From Daphnia carinata (Eukaryota > Arthropoda > Branchiopoda > Diplostraca > Daphniidae): a stretch of DNA of 64,000 bases. A program made the position numbers and the translations under genes. The stretch is from positions 2,766,679 to 2,830,678 of the forward strand of contig NC_081337.1 in NCBI RefSeq assembly GCF_022539665.2, given 5' to 3'. The notes beneath the pieces were generated by a model. The model did no database searches. It saw nothing but the letters and a program-made list of their open reading frames with translations, and was not told the origin of the DNA. Each line of letters starts with the position of its first letter. Position 1 is the first letter of the stretch. This document shows, piece by piece, positions 1 through 11,758 of this stretch.

Positions 1-253
1 GGAGGCCTTGCATGGAGAGAGAGAGAGAGAGAGAGGGAGTCTTTGAAAAAAAAAAAAAAAAAGGCATCTATTTTTATCTGTAAGCCTGTCCGTTTTCTTT
101 GGTGCCGGTCTTTGACCAGGAGACACTGACCAATAAGGAAAAAAAAAAAAAGGAATAGATTGATTTATGATATGACTTATTGTTTTACATGATTTTCTAG
201 CTCGTTTTCATTCGTTTTTTTTTTTTTTGTCTCTCTCTCTCTTTGATTTGCAG
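1..253 (+). other. rn: Intron (or upstream) sequence before the first visible rotund exon
   Basis: A (GA)10 run at 15-34, several poly-A runs, then a long pyrimidine tract (about 215-245) ending in TTTGATTTGCAG at 242-253. That is a strong 3' splice acceptor, so a further 5' exon probably lies left of the window. No coding potential was seen. Confidence 0.7.
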
Positions 254-308
254 AGTAAAATGAGCTCGTCCGACCAGAGTAGCAGTACCGGTTCCATGCA
301 TCAAAAAG
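254..308 (+). CDS. rn: rotund exon, N-terminal variant A (start codon at 260)
   Basis: This short exon lies between a strong acceptor (poly-T/CT tract then CAG at 251-253) and the donor AAAAAG|GTAAAT at 308/309. The first ATG (260) opens a frame of 16 residues, Ser-rich, beginning MSSSDQSSSTGSMHQK, and leaves one base over (phase 1). The exon at 4081 accepts phase 1: the joined codon GGT and everything after it stay open into the zinc fingers. The start was chosen because it is the first ATG in the exon; the six bases before it are also open, so coding from an exon left of the window cannot be excluded. Seen directly: splice signals and phase match. Inferred: that this exon is used as an alternative to 1716-1746. 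The peptide itself has no recognisable domain. Confidence 0.72.
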
Positions 309-619
309 GTAAATACGAACTGATTGACTAGCTAAGGAATGTACGTGTCTACTATTAGGCTTGTTTATCTCTCTTGTGTTGTCCACACACGCTCTTCTGC
401 GTTCGCTATCAAAAGTTAAAGCAAGGCAGACGTCTCGTCTAACCCGAACAAAGATCGTCTATGGACACCAAAGACTCGTTTTCTATTTTTGAAAGAAGAA
501 AAAAAAACAAAAGAATAGTCGACGTTTCTTGAATAGTGAAATTGAACGATTTTTCACAACACGAGGCGCTTTTGTGAAAGCTGTGCATATTTCAGATTGG
601 CTATCTCAAAAATGGGATG

Positions 620-654
<35 letters not shown>

Positions 655-1400
655 GAAGCAGTGGTGCAGGAATTCAAAGTTCTATTGGAATCTGAATTTT
701 TTGTTGTCCTTAAATTTACAAAAATGCGCAATCCCCCCCCCCCCCTTCAAAGAACCGGTCCGTTGAGCTATTATAAAAAGACTGGCAATTTTCATCTCGC
801 ATCGAGAACATATTTTCACATAATTTTTGTTCAAAACACATTGAATAGACACGATTCAAATATAGAAATTTTAGCGAATATTTTTCGCTACAGTTTTTAA
901 ATCAAATAATTCAAACGGAACCGGTCCCCCCTCTCCCTCATTTTACTTTCAGTGCAAGGGATGGGGGGTGGGTTTAAACTATACACATTTATTCATATAC
1001 GACAGGAAAGAAGCTGGAAAAACGGCCATAGTGTCGTAAAAAAAAAAAAAAACAACAACACGCCAGCGGTATCGTAAAACATTTTTTGAATAGGGATAAA
1101 AATGTGACCCTCTTCTTATTTCTGACGTGGGACAATCGGGACGGTCGCATCCCGATAGTTTTTTTTTTTTGAACGTGTGCGCGCGCAAACATTGGAAACA
1201 GAAAGAAAAATCTTTTAAATAAATTGCACGATAGCGATAGAACTGTAGTTCGCCTTGAGCTACAAAGAGGTAGAATTTTCTTTCGTTGAGATGGGTAGGA
1301 GGAGCGCGTTGGAGAAAGAAATAACAACAGGAAAAAAAAAAAAGAAACATTCTCGGCGTGAAAGAAAGCGGTAGAAAACACGCGAACGAAGAGAAATGAA
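309..1400 (+). other. Intron sequence, homopolymer-rich
   Basis: Intron after variant A. It includes a 32-base poly-T run at 622-653, a poly-C run at about 733-745 and several poly-A runs. The ORFs that can be drawn on either strand are translations of these repeats. Nothing else recognised. Confidence 0.6.
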
Positions 1401-1479
1401 GAATACTATATGGGCAACAGGTCGAAGCGCGAACACACTAAAACAAATAGAGGGGACCGCGAAGCGAGCACGTTAGGCA

Positions 1480-1715
1480 GCGTGAAACTGACGAGACACT
1501 TGAATCGGCCGCACAACTATCAGTTCGCCCATCTCTACCGTTTTCAAAGAATAGAGGGGAGGTGTGTCCAACCTCCTACGGTAAACATTGCGCGCGCAAG
1601 TTCCGTTGTGAAAGACATTCACGCGGTACGCGTGCGATTCGCTTACCGTTAACGAGTGACGTTTTTTTAACGTGATACACACAGCGAATTATTTGCCGTA
1701 ATCAATCGCACTTCA
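1480..1715 (+). promoter_or_regulatory. rn: Probable alternative promoter / 5'UTR for rotund variant B
   Basis: This stretch stands out from its surroundings: it is CpG-rich, free of homopolymers, and sits just upstream of an ATG-plus-donor exon at 1716. It contains an arthropod-type initiator match TCAGTT at 1520-1525 and the 12-base palindrome TTGCGCGCGCAA at 1588-1599. The sequence ACGGTAA (about 1579-1585) is mirrored by TTACCGT (about 1643-1649). No TATA box was seen at a useful distance. The transcription start is not established. Confidence 0.4.
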
Positions 1716-1746
1716 ATGAGGCTCGATCCGTACGATCAACTGTTTG
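1716..1746 (+). CDS. rn: rotund alternative first coding exon, N-terminal variant B
   Basis: An ATG at 1716 opens a ten-residue frame, MRLDPYDQLF, followed by one leftover base and a perfect consensus donor, TTTG|GTAAGT, at 1746/1747. The phase (1) is the one needed to join the exon at 4081, giving ...DQLF-G-GTLDQDG... with no stop. It is too short to be found by ORF length. The support is the near-ideal donor, the matching phase, the CpG-rich DNA upstream and the position between variant A and the shared exon. No acceptor precedes it, so it looks like a first exon from its own promoter rather than an internal exon. The peptide has no recognised domain; a conserved N-terminal motif is possible but cannot be checked here. 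Confidence 0.6.
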
Positions 1747-4080
1747 GTAAGTTTAGTTTAGTTTTTTTTTTTGTGTTGTATTCACGAACCAGTTTCACAA
1801 ATGTGTTGCCTATCGAAATAATAACGTCATCTTCCGAGTTTCTCTTTTCCTTTGGAGAGGGGGGCAGCCTGTTATCGATCACGATCTGTTGATAAGCCAT
1901 TGTACGTTTGGGTGATAGTTGGGCCGAAGAAAAACTGGAAAGAAAAGAACGGGGTGTGTTTGACGCCTGTCGGACAGCGCAAGAGCAATAATCAAAAGCG
2001 TGAGAACAGATAATCAAGCCCCTAGCGGGAGTCGACTTTTCCTTTTGATACGTGAAAATTAGGTTTTCAAAACTGTTTGAAAATCTTTAAGTATTTAGAC
2101 GTAGACGCTCGAGTCATCACCCATTTGATTCGTTCTCAATCCAAATTTTTATATATCAAACTTTTCATCTGTTCGTGTGCGTACAAGGGCGAGATTGCAC
2201 GCGAGTTGCGTGCGTTCACACTCAAACGAACCCGATGGAAACCTTCATTTCTTTTCTATTTTTCAACGGGCGGTGGTTGCATGTCTCACGTGTGTCCTTA
2301 AATACGTTTTGATCCGACAAATGGAAAACCTGTTACTTTAAACAAATCGACGAGATGAAATGCCCCCCCCCCCCCATCAGTTGAGACAGTCGGTCATCGA
2401 CAAAGTTTGCGATCCCCCCTCTTTTTTTTTTTTTTTTTTTGGACGAGATCTTTAGAAACCAAAGAAGCTGGACGGAAAGTTAATGGCTTGAGGCCATCAC
2501 CTGTCCCTCTATTCCGACATAGGCGTACCTATTGGCCCGTTCTCTCTCTCTCTCATTCTTCAGCCGTTTGCAGAGATCTGTTCTAAGAATAAACTTTTCA
2601 ATCACTTGAGGCTATTTCATAGACTGTGGGGTTATTCATCACGAACGCAAAAATGCTGGCATCACCACAAGAAGAACAACAACAACAAGAACAAAAAAAA
2701 AAACAAAACAAAAAAACAACTATTCCACCAGTGGTAGAAAAGAGAAAAGAAAAAAAAAGAAGTAAAATAATTATATAGCGCGCCGTATATGCCAGCGCTT
2801 CATCACGGCCGCTTTTCACTATATCAATCACGCGATTGATATCAGTTCACGGAACGCGGAGCGCAGAGAGAGAAATCTCTTGTTCGCTCCCTGTTTAGAT
2901 GTATAAATAAACGCAGGCTATTATGCGTAGTGGACGTATATAGTTTGTACGGCAATTGCACAGAATGAGCTACCTGATCTATGCATACCTGTAGGGCTCT
3001 ATTTCGGCAGAGAAGGAGGGAGGGGGGGGGAGGGGGCACGCCATGCGATTCAAATCTCGATCACGATACCACCGGCCAACAGGGCAGGTAGGTCCTTATT
3101 CCAATTGTTTTGATTGCTAAACGGGAGGGAAATATCATCAGCGTCTTTGCATGTATCCCACTAGGAAGATTTCCAAATAATCGATTTGAATATGCAATGT
3201 AATTAATTTTCTATTTCGTGTGTGTAATGTTGCATATTCTAGTATTCCTTTCTTTGGCATGGCAGGGCTAGTATTATTGACTCGGATAATCTACGCGTTT
3301 GACGCCCAGCTGATTCAGCACCGACTTTCTCCTTTTGTTTGCGTGTCGTGAAATAAAGCGGCCGAATGCCTTTCCTCTATTTTTTTTTTTTTTTTTTTGT
3401 GTTATTCGCAGATTAAATCGTCCGAGTTTCCCGCATTTGATATTGATCTCCCTTCCCCCCCCCCCCCCCCTAGAAAAATAAATGCCATTGTATGTAAACA
3501 TGCGGAATGCCACACACGCACTGGCGCGTCGCCAGTTGCGTAAGGCGGCGCTGTGTACGTTAGGGCGTCAGTGGTGCCACATGCAAATGTGTTGCCTGTA
3601 TAAATCGAGTGATCACTCTCAAGAAAGAAAAAAAAAAAAATAAATGCATTTTTATTTTTTTAAAAACACGCAAAATGTCAGAGCCGATAAGCGTCGCCTG
3701 AACGAAAGGGGGGGAGGGGGAGACTTCACAAAAGAGATAGGCAACGACGCGCATCTCAAAACCGGTTCTTCTTCTCGAATTTCCCAGCACGCAAGAACTC
3801 GACTTGTACAACACGACAGCAAAAGGAAAAAAAAAAAAACTGGTTTTTCTTGTAAAAACAAAACAAAAAACGAGCGAACAACAACAAGAAATAAACAAGA
3901 GACAGTGACGACTCAACATTTTCCAAAGTATACAATCGACTTGCTTTGTCTGGTGCGAGTGTCAATTAACTTTTGTCCCTTTCTTAATGCTTTACAGTTA
4001 ATCAGACCAGCGATAAACTCGTTCCCTTTTCTTTTTCCTAATCAATTTTCTTTTATTTTATTTTATTTTATTTTTTAAAG
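1747..4080 (+). other. rn: rotund intron upstream of the shared Ser/Gly-rich exon
   Basis: Canonical intron from GTAAGT at 1747 to TTTAAAG at 4080. The last 60 bases are almost pure pyrimidine with a TTTTA pentamer run (about 4049-4076). Inside are poly-C/poly-G runs (about 2362-2376, 3009-3025, C16 at 3455-3470) and poly-A/T runs. No coding exon recognised. Confidence 0.65.
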
Positions 4081-4352
4081 GTGGAACTCTGGATCAGGAC
4101 GGACGAATGGAAGGTGGAGTCTCACTTTCACACGGTCCTCCTGTTGTCGTTGGACAACTTGGCTCGGCATCTGCCGCTAATTTGTACGGCGTCGGAGGTC
4201 CTCGATCGACCACGTCGGCCTCAACGAGCAGCTCGTCATCGCAATCGCCTCCCATCGCGCCCATCGTTTCTTCCGGTTCGACGGCCGGAGGCAAAATGTC
4301 AGGATCGACGTCCAACGGTGGAAGGAAGTACCAGTGCAAGATGTGCCCACAG
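4081..4352 (+). CDS. rn: rotund shared exon: Ser/Gly-rich region and first half of zinc finger 1
   Basis: This exon has a good acceptor (poly-pyrimidine then AAAG) and a donor at CCACAG|GTAGGC. It enters in phase 1 and leaves in phase 0, adding 90 residues (about 18-107 of variant A). Most of it is low-complexity Ser, Gly, Ala and Pro, typical of the disordered N-terminal part of developmental zinc-finger factors. The last residues, RKYQCKMCPQ, supply the cysteine pair of finger 1 (C102 and C105); the histidine pair comes from the exon at 13532, which begins IFGSKADLQLH. The spacing across the junction is C-X2-C-X12-H-X3-H, a perfect C2H2 finger, and this proves the splice. Frame and splice sites are seen directly; the low-complexity region's role is not known. 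Confidence 0.9.
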
Positions 4353-5682
4353 GTAGGCTTGGCTCACATTTGACTTCTTTTTTCTTTTTTTCTTTTTTTC
4401 TTTTTTTTTGCTTTTTCTCCCATCCCCTCCCATTCTCTTACGCGGGCTCTATTTTTTTTTTTTAATTGCTTTATTTTTCGCATTTGACCTAAACTTTACC
4501 TTTCTCTTTTTCTGCTCCTTTTCACTTTCTCCGGTTTCCTGGGACCAAAACACAAAAAAAAAATGTGACACATTTTTTTTTTTTTTTTTTTCTGAGGAGG
4601 TTTTCTTTTTTTTTTTGCTGGATGATTTGCTTTTGCTGAATGAAGAGTTTGACGATGCGGGGTCTCGCACGCAGGTGCCGCTGCCAGCGAAATTTCGCTT
4701 TACAGCACGCAAAGCTCTTGTGTGTCCATCATTTTTTTTTTTTTTTTTTTGAAATTTTTAGTAAAAAAAAACCAAAACACAATGAACGTTGACGATAAGG
4801 CGACCCGATAACAACTGGGTCATAAGGGTTTTTTGTTTTCACTTTTTTTTTTTAATGGGTGGTGGCATCAGAGTCACGGTCGAACCATCACACGTTCGAA
4901 AATTCGAAATCAACGCGACTAGATAAAATCAATCCAAAATTCTTGCTGCTTTTAATGTATCGTTTCGATGCGAGAAGAAAATCTGTGAGCTGCTAAACAG
5001 AAAACCTTAATTTTTTTTTTCTTTGGTTTTTAAAGAGCAAAATTGATTTGTTGTGTTCGTTCGTTTTAACGAACGAAAATGTCGGATTTTATTGACTAGG
5101 ACCGGTTGCGTTGATCATTGCGACTTGCTTAGCGATCTGTTTTGTCTTTGTAAAGTGCCACGTAGACACTCTTTCCAGATCGATTTATTTCCTTTCGTGT
5201 CTTTTTTTTTTTTTTTTTTTTAGAGAAATTTTTCATTTAAAGCCACTGGTTTTCCAAGTGTTTTATTTATTTTTTTCCGCACGGCAAATCTTTTTGTTTG
5301 TGTTGAATTCTTGACATAACTTGCTTGAATCGCCGGAAAAATTGTTGGCCCCATTCCTCGTCTCAATCGGCTTCTTATTTTTTTTTTTTTTTTCCTCTAA
5401 GGAATGTGCACCGGTAATAACAACATTTGCATACCGTGTGCTCCAATGGTTCGTTCATTATCATCTAGATAATGCCCGCTAGTAAGAGATCAAGTTGTAC
5501 ACGTACAACTCCATCATATTGACATGCTACAGCGAAAGTGTGTACTCGATGCCCTTTTCATTTGATTTATGGCTCGCACCGTATTTCGCATTTTTTTTTT
5601 ATTGATCTTCTTGCTAAAGGAAACAATTGCATAGGCCTCTTTGAAAGATCGTAAACTGTTTTACAGCCACTCTGCTATTTTT

Positions 5683-5707
5683 TCTCTCTCTCTCTCTCTC
5701 TCTCTCT
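5683..5707. repeat. (TC)n microsatellite
   Basis: About twelve TC units in the rotund intron, read directly from the sequence. Confidence 0.9.
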
Positions 5708-6971
5708 GCATTTGCAAAGTCGTAAAAACAAAAGTTGTATAACTGTCCAAAAAGAGACATGGTTATTAGCCAATTTTTTTTCCTTTTAAAGGGAGTTGTC
5801 TCCTGTTTTTGATTTTACAACGGTTGCAATTTATCTCGGAGCGACATGATTTCAAACGGAAATGACATTGCAGCTAGCGAAAGAAAATCCGAATGATGAA
5901 TGGACGAAACGGACTCATTCTTTTGCAGTAAAAACGAATCCAAATTGGCCTCCTTGTTTTTTTTGTTTTTTTTTTGTTTTTTGTACATTCTCAGAAATGG
6001 TCATTTGCTTAAGAAAAAAAAAAAAAAACTTGAACACTAGGTGAATGGAAGTGGGCCAACCGGTGGCCAGCAATAAAAATGTTCATTTATATGTGACTGG
6101 GTTTTTTTTTTTTCCTGTTGGCATCTGGCAAATCTTTTCTCTGGAAAATCATTGCTAAATAGAAACAACAAAAAAATGTCCCAACTCTGTTTTTCGTGCG
6201 TCGTTACAGTAGCCAATAGATAACGAACCCCATGTTCTGGGCCATCAAATAATGCATATCACAGTGTGATGAAATGAATCATCATCTCAAATCTGCAAGA
6301 ATAAAAAAAGGAAAGTTTTCTGGAGCCAAAAGTTGATTACATATCGCTATTCTAGCCAACTCAATCGCCCTTTTTTTTTCAGTTTTCTCCAATCAAAACA
6401 AAAATTGTAAATAAACAAGTAGAAGCGAGGGGGGGGGGGCTGTGGAAAGTGTAGCACAACAGTTAGAAAAATGAATAATTCAAAGATGAGAGAGGTGGGG
6501 GGTATCACTATTATAAAAAAAAAAAAAAAACTACCGAGTTACTTGCACAATCGGCCATCCGTCTTCTTTCACCACTTTGATTGCAACTCCTTTTGTTTTT
6601 GATTGCATCATTTTCTCATCGCCCTATGTGTGACGTACTATTTAACACGTACACACACCCCAAAGAAATGTTTTTCCTTTTTTTTTTTTTTTTTTTTTAA
6701 ATAATATTATTCATGTTTTTTTCTATTTACCTTCCGGCTGAGAGGAGGTTTCAAGGCACGTGCCTTAAAAACATTTTTTTCGGGAGGGGTGTAATATACC
6801 CGTTATGTTTTTCAATCGTGTTCATGGAACACACACACAAAAAAATGGAATAATTTAAAACGAATATCAAAGTTACACCTTGATGGTACCACATTCTACT
6901 ACTGTTGTGAATTTCTCCCCTCTTCTGGATTTCAAAAAAAAAAAAAAAAGTAGTTCCGTTTTTCTAATCTC

Positions 6972-7010
<39 letters not shown>

Positions 7011-7901
7011 CGACCAGGGGACACGCATTTCCCTTACGTCACGGCATACAAGAAAAAAAAAAAAGATTAAGAAAAAAAAAAAAAAAAGACGAACGGTGAA
7101 AGAGCCTGGGAAATAACGACAGCATCCATCTCTTCGGACGCCATAGAAGAACGGTACAAGAGAGACGGAATGCGACACACTAAAGGAGGGAGACGATATT
7201 ATATAACAACAACTTCTCTCTTTTTTTATTTTCAAAGGCTAGCGAGGACCAGTGGTTTTTATATACAAGAAAGAAGGGAGAAAAAAAAAAAAACGTTGGG
7301 CAAAAACGGCCATCGACTATGCCAAGGGTCTTTTTTTTTTTTCTATATTATATGATTACATTTTCTAAAGCTCCCTTTTTTTCCCCCTATATATTATGCG
7401 GTATATAGCGTCGCCGTCGTCCTTTTTTTTGGGACAAGAGGGGGAGATATATTTTTTCTGTTTCCCCTCGTATTTTTTTCCCCCCGTCTATTTTCTATTG
7501 ATATAAAAACAGGAGGGGTTGTTTTCTTGTTGTGTGCTAAAAAAAAAAAAAAAAAAAAAGCCGACGTTTTTGGTGCGGATCTCCGGAAGAAGCAACAGCA
7601 TCCTACATATTTCCTGGTAACCCCTCGTTTTTTTTTTTTCCCCTCCTCCCTTCTGAATGAGAGAATGAGCTATGACGGATTGCTTTTTTCCCCTCTCTTT
7701 CACCCTGCTGGACGCGCGGTTTGTAGCGACGCCTAACGACGTCGTTTTTTTTTCCATTGGCGTCTGTTTTTCGCATCTCTACCGCACCACACACGAAAAA
7801 AAGATTGAACTATAAACTAGTTTTTCGAATGGGGATGATGTCGAAGAATGTGTTGTGAATCCAAGGGCCGGCTCGTAGGACGTCATTCATCCCCCTCTCT
7901 T

Positions 7902-7933
<32 letters not shown>

Positions 7934-10170
7934 TTTTTCCCTCCCAAAAAAATAGGGAGGGAATTATAAACAAGACCAGTTTTGAATGAAATCGAAATCC
8001 CCCCATCAAGTAAAAAAAAAAAAAAAAGTACACCCAACATTTTGATACACAAAAATAGAGTACAAATAGAAGTAGTAGTACTATGTAGTAGTAAGGGTGT
8101 GTGTGTGTGATTCCCACAGTCCGGTCCGATATTTTCTTTATTCGATCCACACACACACACAAAATCTGGATGAAGAGGGGTGGGGGGGGGGGGAGAGACT
8201 GTTGCCCATATAAAGAGACGTAGTGATAAGGTGCTATCAGATTAAATTTATAAAGAAAAAGAAAAAGAAAAAGAGAGTGCTCTGTACTTAACACATTTTA
8301 AATAAGAAAAAAAAAAAAATGAAGGAAAACTGGCTGTAACAAACAGGATTTTGAAAGAAACAAAAGTGATGAGGGATCAATCGAAATTTACGCCGGCCCC
8401 ATGTTCTGATGGCATTCGAAAATCTCGTGTGTGTGTGTGTGTGCCCTCACACGGCGTTTTGCTCATTACGAATGAGTCTGATAAGAAACCTATCAAACCC
8501 GAATGATTTTTCTGAATAAAAAGGAGAAAGGGAATCAAACACTCGTCCAAAAAGAAAAAAAAAAGAAAAAAAAGAAGAATCAGGTTGGGAGGGGAGGATC
8601 TCTCGACATGAAATGGCGCGTACACATTTAAAAATAGGTATAGAGGGAAGATATGATGGCCAAACGAGAAAGGGACAAAAAAAGAAAAAAAGGAGCTCAA
8701 CAAAAGAGACATTCGCTTTTTTTTTCTTCCCATTTTGTTAGTAAAGATATGTGGAGGATCTCATCCAAAATGCGGGAGGGAGGATTTCTGGCCTTCCCAC
8801 GGACCTTTGTAAACCCTCATGTCGGACGTTGGGGAGCAGTTCTTCATACAATCGGGCACACAGAGAGAGAGAAGGGAGGATAAATTGTAAAATTGAATGA
8901 TTTGATCGGCCACACCCAGTTTTCTTCTATTTTTAGAAAACGGTGAAAATGTGCAATCGTCAACAACCGCCAATGTAATCAGATGCTCCTTTTTTTCTCT
9001 CTCTCTCTTTTTTGCCTGGGGAACCGTTTTTTAAAACATATTTTTAAATACGGGACGTTGTGGCAGCAAGTCAAGAATAGGTGAAAGCGCCGGATTGGCC
9101 GTTTTTTTTTTTTTAATTCTTCAATGGCGGTCCTATTTTTTAAATATTATTTTTAGCATCGACAGATGCAAACAAACGGATTTGTACTTAATTAACACAT
9201 GTTCTTTTGAAAGAAAACCAGCCGCAAATTGTTTTTTCTAATTAAAGAATTCATTATCCTTTATCGACTAACGACAAATTCACACGCATCGAAAAATTAC
9301 GGTGGTCATCGGGACTGTTCACCTAAACGTTCCACCTCGTAAACATCAATTAGCACCTGCACACATTTTTAGCTTCTTTTTTTTTGTTTTTTGTTTTTTG
9401 TTGTTGTTGACTGTACGTAATAATGCAACTTTGCATTCAAATAGAATATATGATGATCCGTTTTAGTGGGGAGAGAGAGAGAGGGTTGAAAGACCGCACG
9501 TGCCCTTTTCCTTGTTGCGGGTATCAAGTCGATCACACATTTTTTTTTTTTTTTTCTTACTCTCCCCCCTTTCGTTTTTTTTAGAAAATATATATATAGG
9601 CCTATTAGCGTAGAAAAAAAAAGGAAAATTTGCATATGAATATAGAAAAATTCAAATGTAAGCAAATGAGCAAATTTACGTGTCAAAAGAATGTTGTGCC
9701 CGCAAACGAAGTAAATTCTTGGGGTTGGAGATAGCCAAAATGCGTGCATTTTTTTCTCCAACAAGTTTGAGAACCGAAAGACCTTGGCCGGGATTTGTAG
9801 CGTGTTTGTTGAATTGCAGTAGCAGACTTTGTTTTTTTATTTTCTTTTTTTTTTTTTTCTAGAGGAACCGTAGTAGTTTTGCGGGATATCTTACAATTCG
9901 TCGAACGGTTTCACTTGTTGTTCGCCTTTTTTTCTTTCTTTTCTCGTTTCACTGGAACAAACAAACAAAAAACTGGTTTCGTCTTTATTTTGCGTTTCTC
10001 TGAATTCGAAAATTCTTGACATTTTTTCTTCGTTCATTTTCGAGTCCCGAATATCATTTCGACAGATAACGCCCATCACCTGCAAAAGCGAGTCTGGGCG
10101 TTTCTTTTGCTTGCGACGCTTCATGACCTTTTTTTTTTTTTTTTTTTTGTTTACGATTCTCTTTTCATTC

Positions 10171-10363
10171 GATGACGTCATCTACGCAAAATGGCGTCCC
10201 TAAAAAAAAAGCGACCGTTTTTTTTTCTTTCTTTCTCTTCTATCGGAAAGATAGAAAAATGAGAAAGATGAGACATAGAGGAAAAAAAAATAGAGAATGT
10301 ACACTAGCGCCACCACTATGGACCATTTTGTATGGGGCTTCCCCCGGCTCACTAGAGGGCGCC
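10171..10363. promoter_or_regulatory. Regulatory motif cluster (CRE, Pho/YY1-like, CTCF-like), possible internal promoter region
   Basis: Three strong factor-binding words lie within 200 bases. GATGACGTCATC (10171-10182) is a perfect palindromic CREB/ATF site. AAAATGGC (10188-10195) is a Pho/YY1-type word. TCACTAGAGGGCGCC (10349-10363) fits the CTCF core consensus. The cluster is about 0.7-0.9 kb upstream of the alternative exon at 11047, so it could be part of the promoter for that isoform. Motif matches are direct; binding and promoter function are inferred. Confidence 0.35.
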
Positions 10364-10506
10364 TTTTCTTTTTTTTTTTTTTTCGCTTGCCTTTTTTTTT
10401 TTTTTTTCTTCCTTGGTCTCCTCCCCCCACAGTCGAACGGAAAAAAAAAAGATATCTCCCCCCCCCCACAAAAAAAAAGAGAGAGGAGGCCGGCCATCTT
10501 TTTTTT

Positions 10507-10510
<4 letters not shown>

Positions 10511-10537
<27 letters not shown>
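10511..10537. repeat. (TC)n microsatellite
   Basis: A run of about 13 TC units directly after a poly-T run; read directly. Confidence 0.9.
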
Positions 10538-10542
<5 letters not shown>

Positions 10543-11046
10543 GTTGGGCAGAGGCAGTCACTCAGACGTGTTGGTAGTTGTGGACCGAACCGGTCGTGTG
10601 GTCCTTTTGCTCTCTGGCATTCGTTATTTATTTTTTTGTTTCGAAATTCTTGTCGTGTCCTATGTGTCGAACAACAAAAACACATTCCATCATCTCTCCT
10701 AAAAACAACTTGTTTAACGTTGATGTGCGCGTCTTTGAAAAAAGGAACACGAGTCTTCCTCTTTTTTTTTGGGGTGTGGATGTTGGGAGACACGTGGCGG
10801 TTCTAGTGCGTTGAGGCAAATTTTGTTTTGTTGCAAATCAAAAACGGTGACCAACAATAGTTTGCGTGGAATGCCATATTTGGTGGATGAAAACAAGACA
10901 AACTCAATGATTTGGAAAAATGGGCCATTGTATGTCTAGTTGACCAATAGTGTTTTTCCCCCCCCTGACGACTTTTCGTGTTTAAGTGTGTGTGTGTGTG
11001 TGTGTGAATTGAGGGTGAAGTTTTGAACAAAAAAAAAAAAAAAAGA

Positions 11047-11319
11047 ATGGCGGCATTGTTGGGCGACCAGATGAAGGGTCACTTGGTCAATCCTTACGCG
11101 ACGGCAGCCGTTGCTTCGATGGACTACCACAAAAGCTATCAGCATTTGCTCCACTTGTCTGGTCACGATTTGATGAATCACCATCATCAACAGCAGCAGC
11201 AAATTTTGCAACAACAGCAGCACGCAGAAAATGCTGCCTCTGTTTCGTCGTCGCCACCAGTCAATGTCTCCGTCCGGTCAGACACCCCAAACGACAATGC
11301 CAACAATGGCGATGGCAAG
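11047..11319 (+). CDS. rn: rotund alternative first coding exon, N-terminal variant C (roe-like arrangement)
   Basis: ATG at 11047 opens a 91-residue frame ending exactly at a donor, GGCAAG|GTACAC (11319/11320), in phase 0. The peptide begins MAALLGDQMKGHL and has His- and Gln-rich segments (NHHHQQQQQ, about residues 45-60) and a Ser/Pro/Asn-rich tail; this composition is coding-like and unlike the repeat-derived ORFs around it. The DNA before the ATG is poly-A with no pyrimidine tract, so it is not a normal internal exon but more likely a first exon from its own promoter. Joined to 13532 in phase 0 it would give a 512-residue protein that lacks the cysteine pair of finger 1 but keeps fingers 2-6. 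Drosophila rotund is known to make a second transcript, rough eye (roe), from an internal start with a different N-terminus and shared fingers; this exon is laid out the same way. Homology of the peptide to Roe is not claimed. Confidence 0.68.
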
Positions 11320-11751
11320 GTACACCATTTCTTTTCCTCCCTTTTTCTTTTAGAGAAAAAAACTTTGCAAAAATGGCTTCTTAAAATAGAGAGAAAAAGG
11401 GGTGAGGGATGAAATAAGCCATCATTTTTTTTTTTTTCTCCCTTCCTTCTGGCATGAGGATTTGTTTCACTTTTCTTTTGAAAGAAGATTTTTTTCTCTC
11501 ACGTTTGCTTGTCTGAAATCCGAGTCGTTGTCGAGTCGAAAAAAAAAAGTATATACACACACAATATGGCAAGAGTTTATGGCCTAGAGGTAATTTACTT
11601 TTCAGGCTACTACACACACACACACACACACACAGTGTTTGTATAGAGACCATCTTTCTGTGTGTGTGTGGGGGGGGGGCGACCCTCACGGCATATCTTG
11701 TGGAGGAAAAAGAAAACCCTCTGGAGAGTAACAGGTGGTCGATAGGGGCTT

Positions 11752-11758
<7 letters not shown>

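Larger units (their letters stand above)
4353..11046 (+). other. rn: Large rotund intron, first part
   Basis: Intron DNA dominated by homopolymers and microsatellites: (TC)12 at 5683-5707, poly-A runs at 6935-7010 and 7530-7560, a GT/AC pair at 8097-8161, a GT run near 8428-8442, and long T runs. A perfect inverted repeat with 10-base arms lies at 5056-5077. Apart from the regulatory cluster at 10171-10363, no exon, RNA gene or mobile element was recognised on either strand. Confidence 0.55.

Noticed and set aside
10172-10806. ORFs of 169-197 residues on both strands
   Set aside because: Composed of Phe, Lys and Arg-Glu/Leu-Ser repeats from homopolymers and a TC microsatellite.
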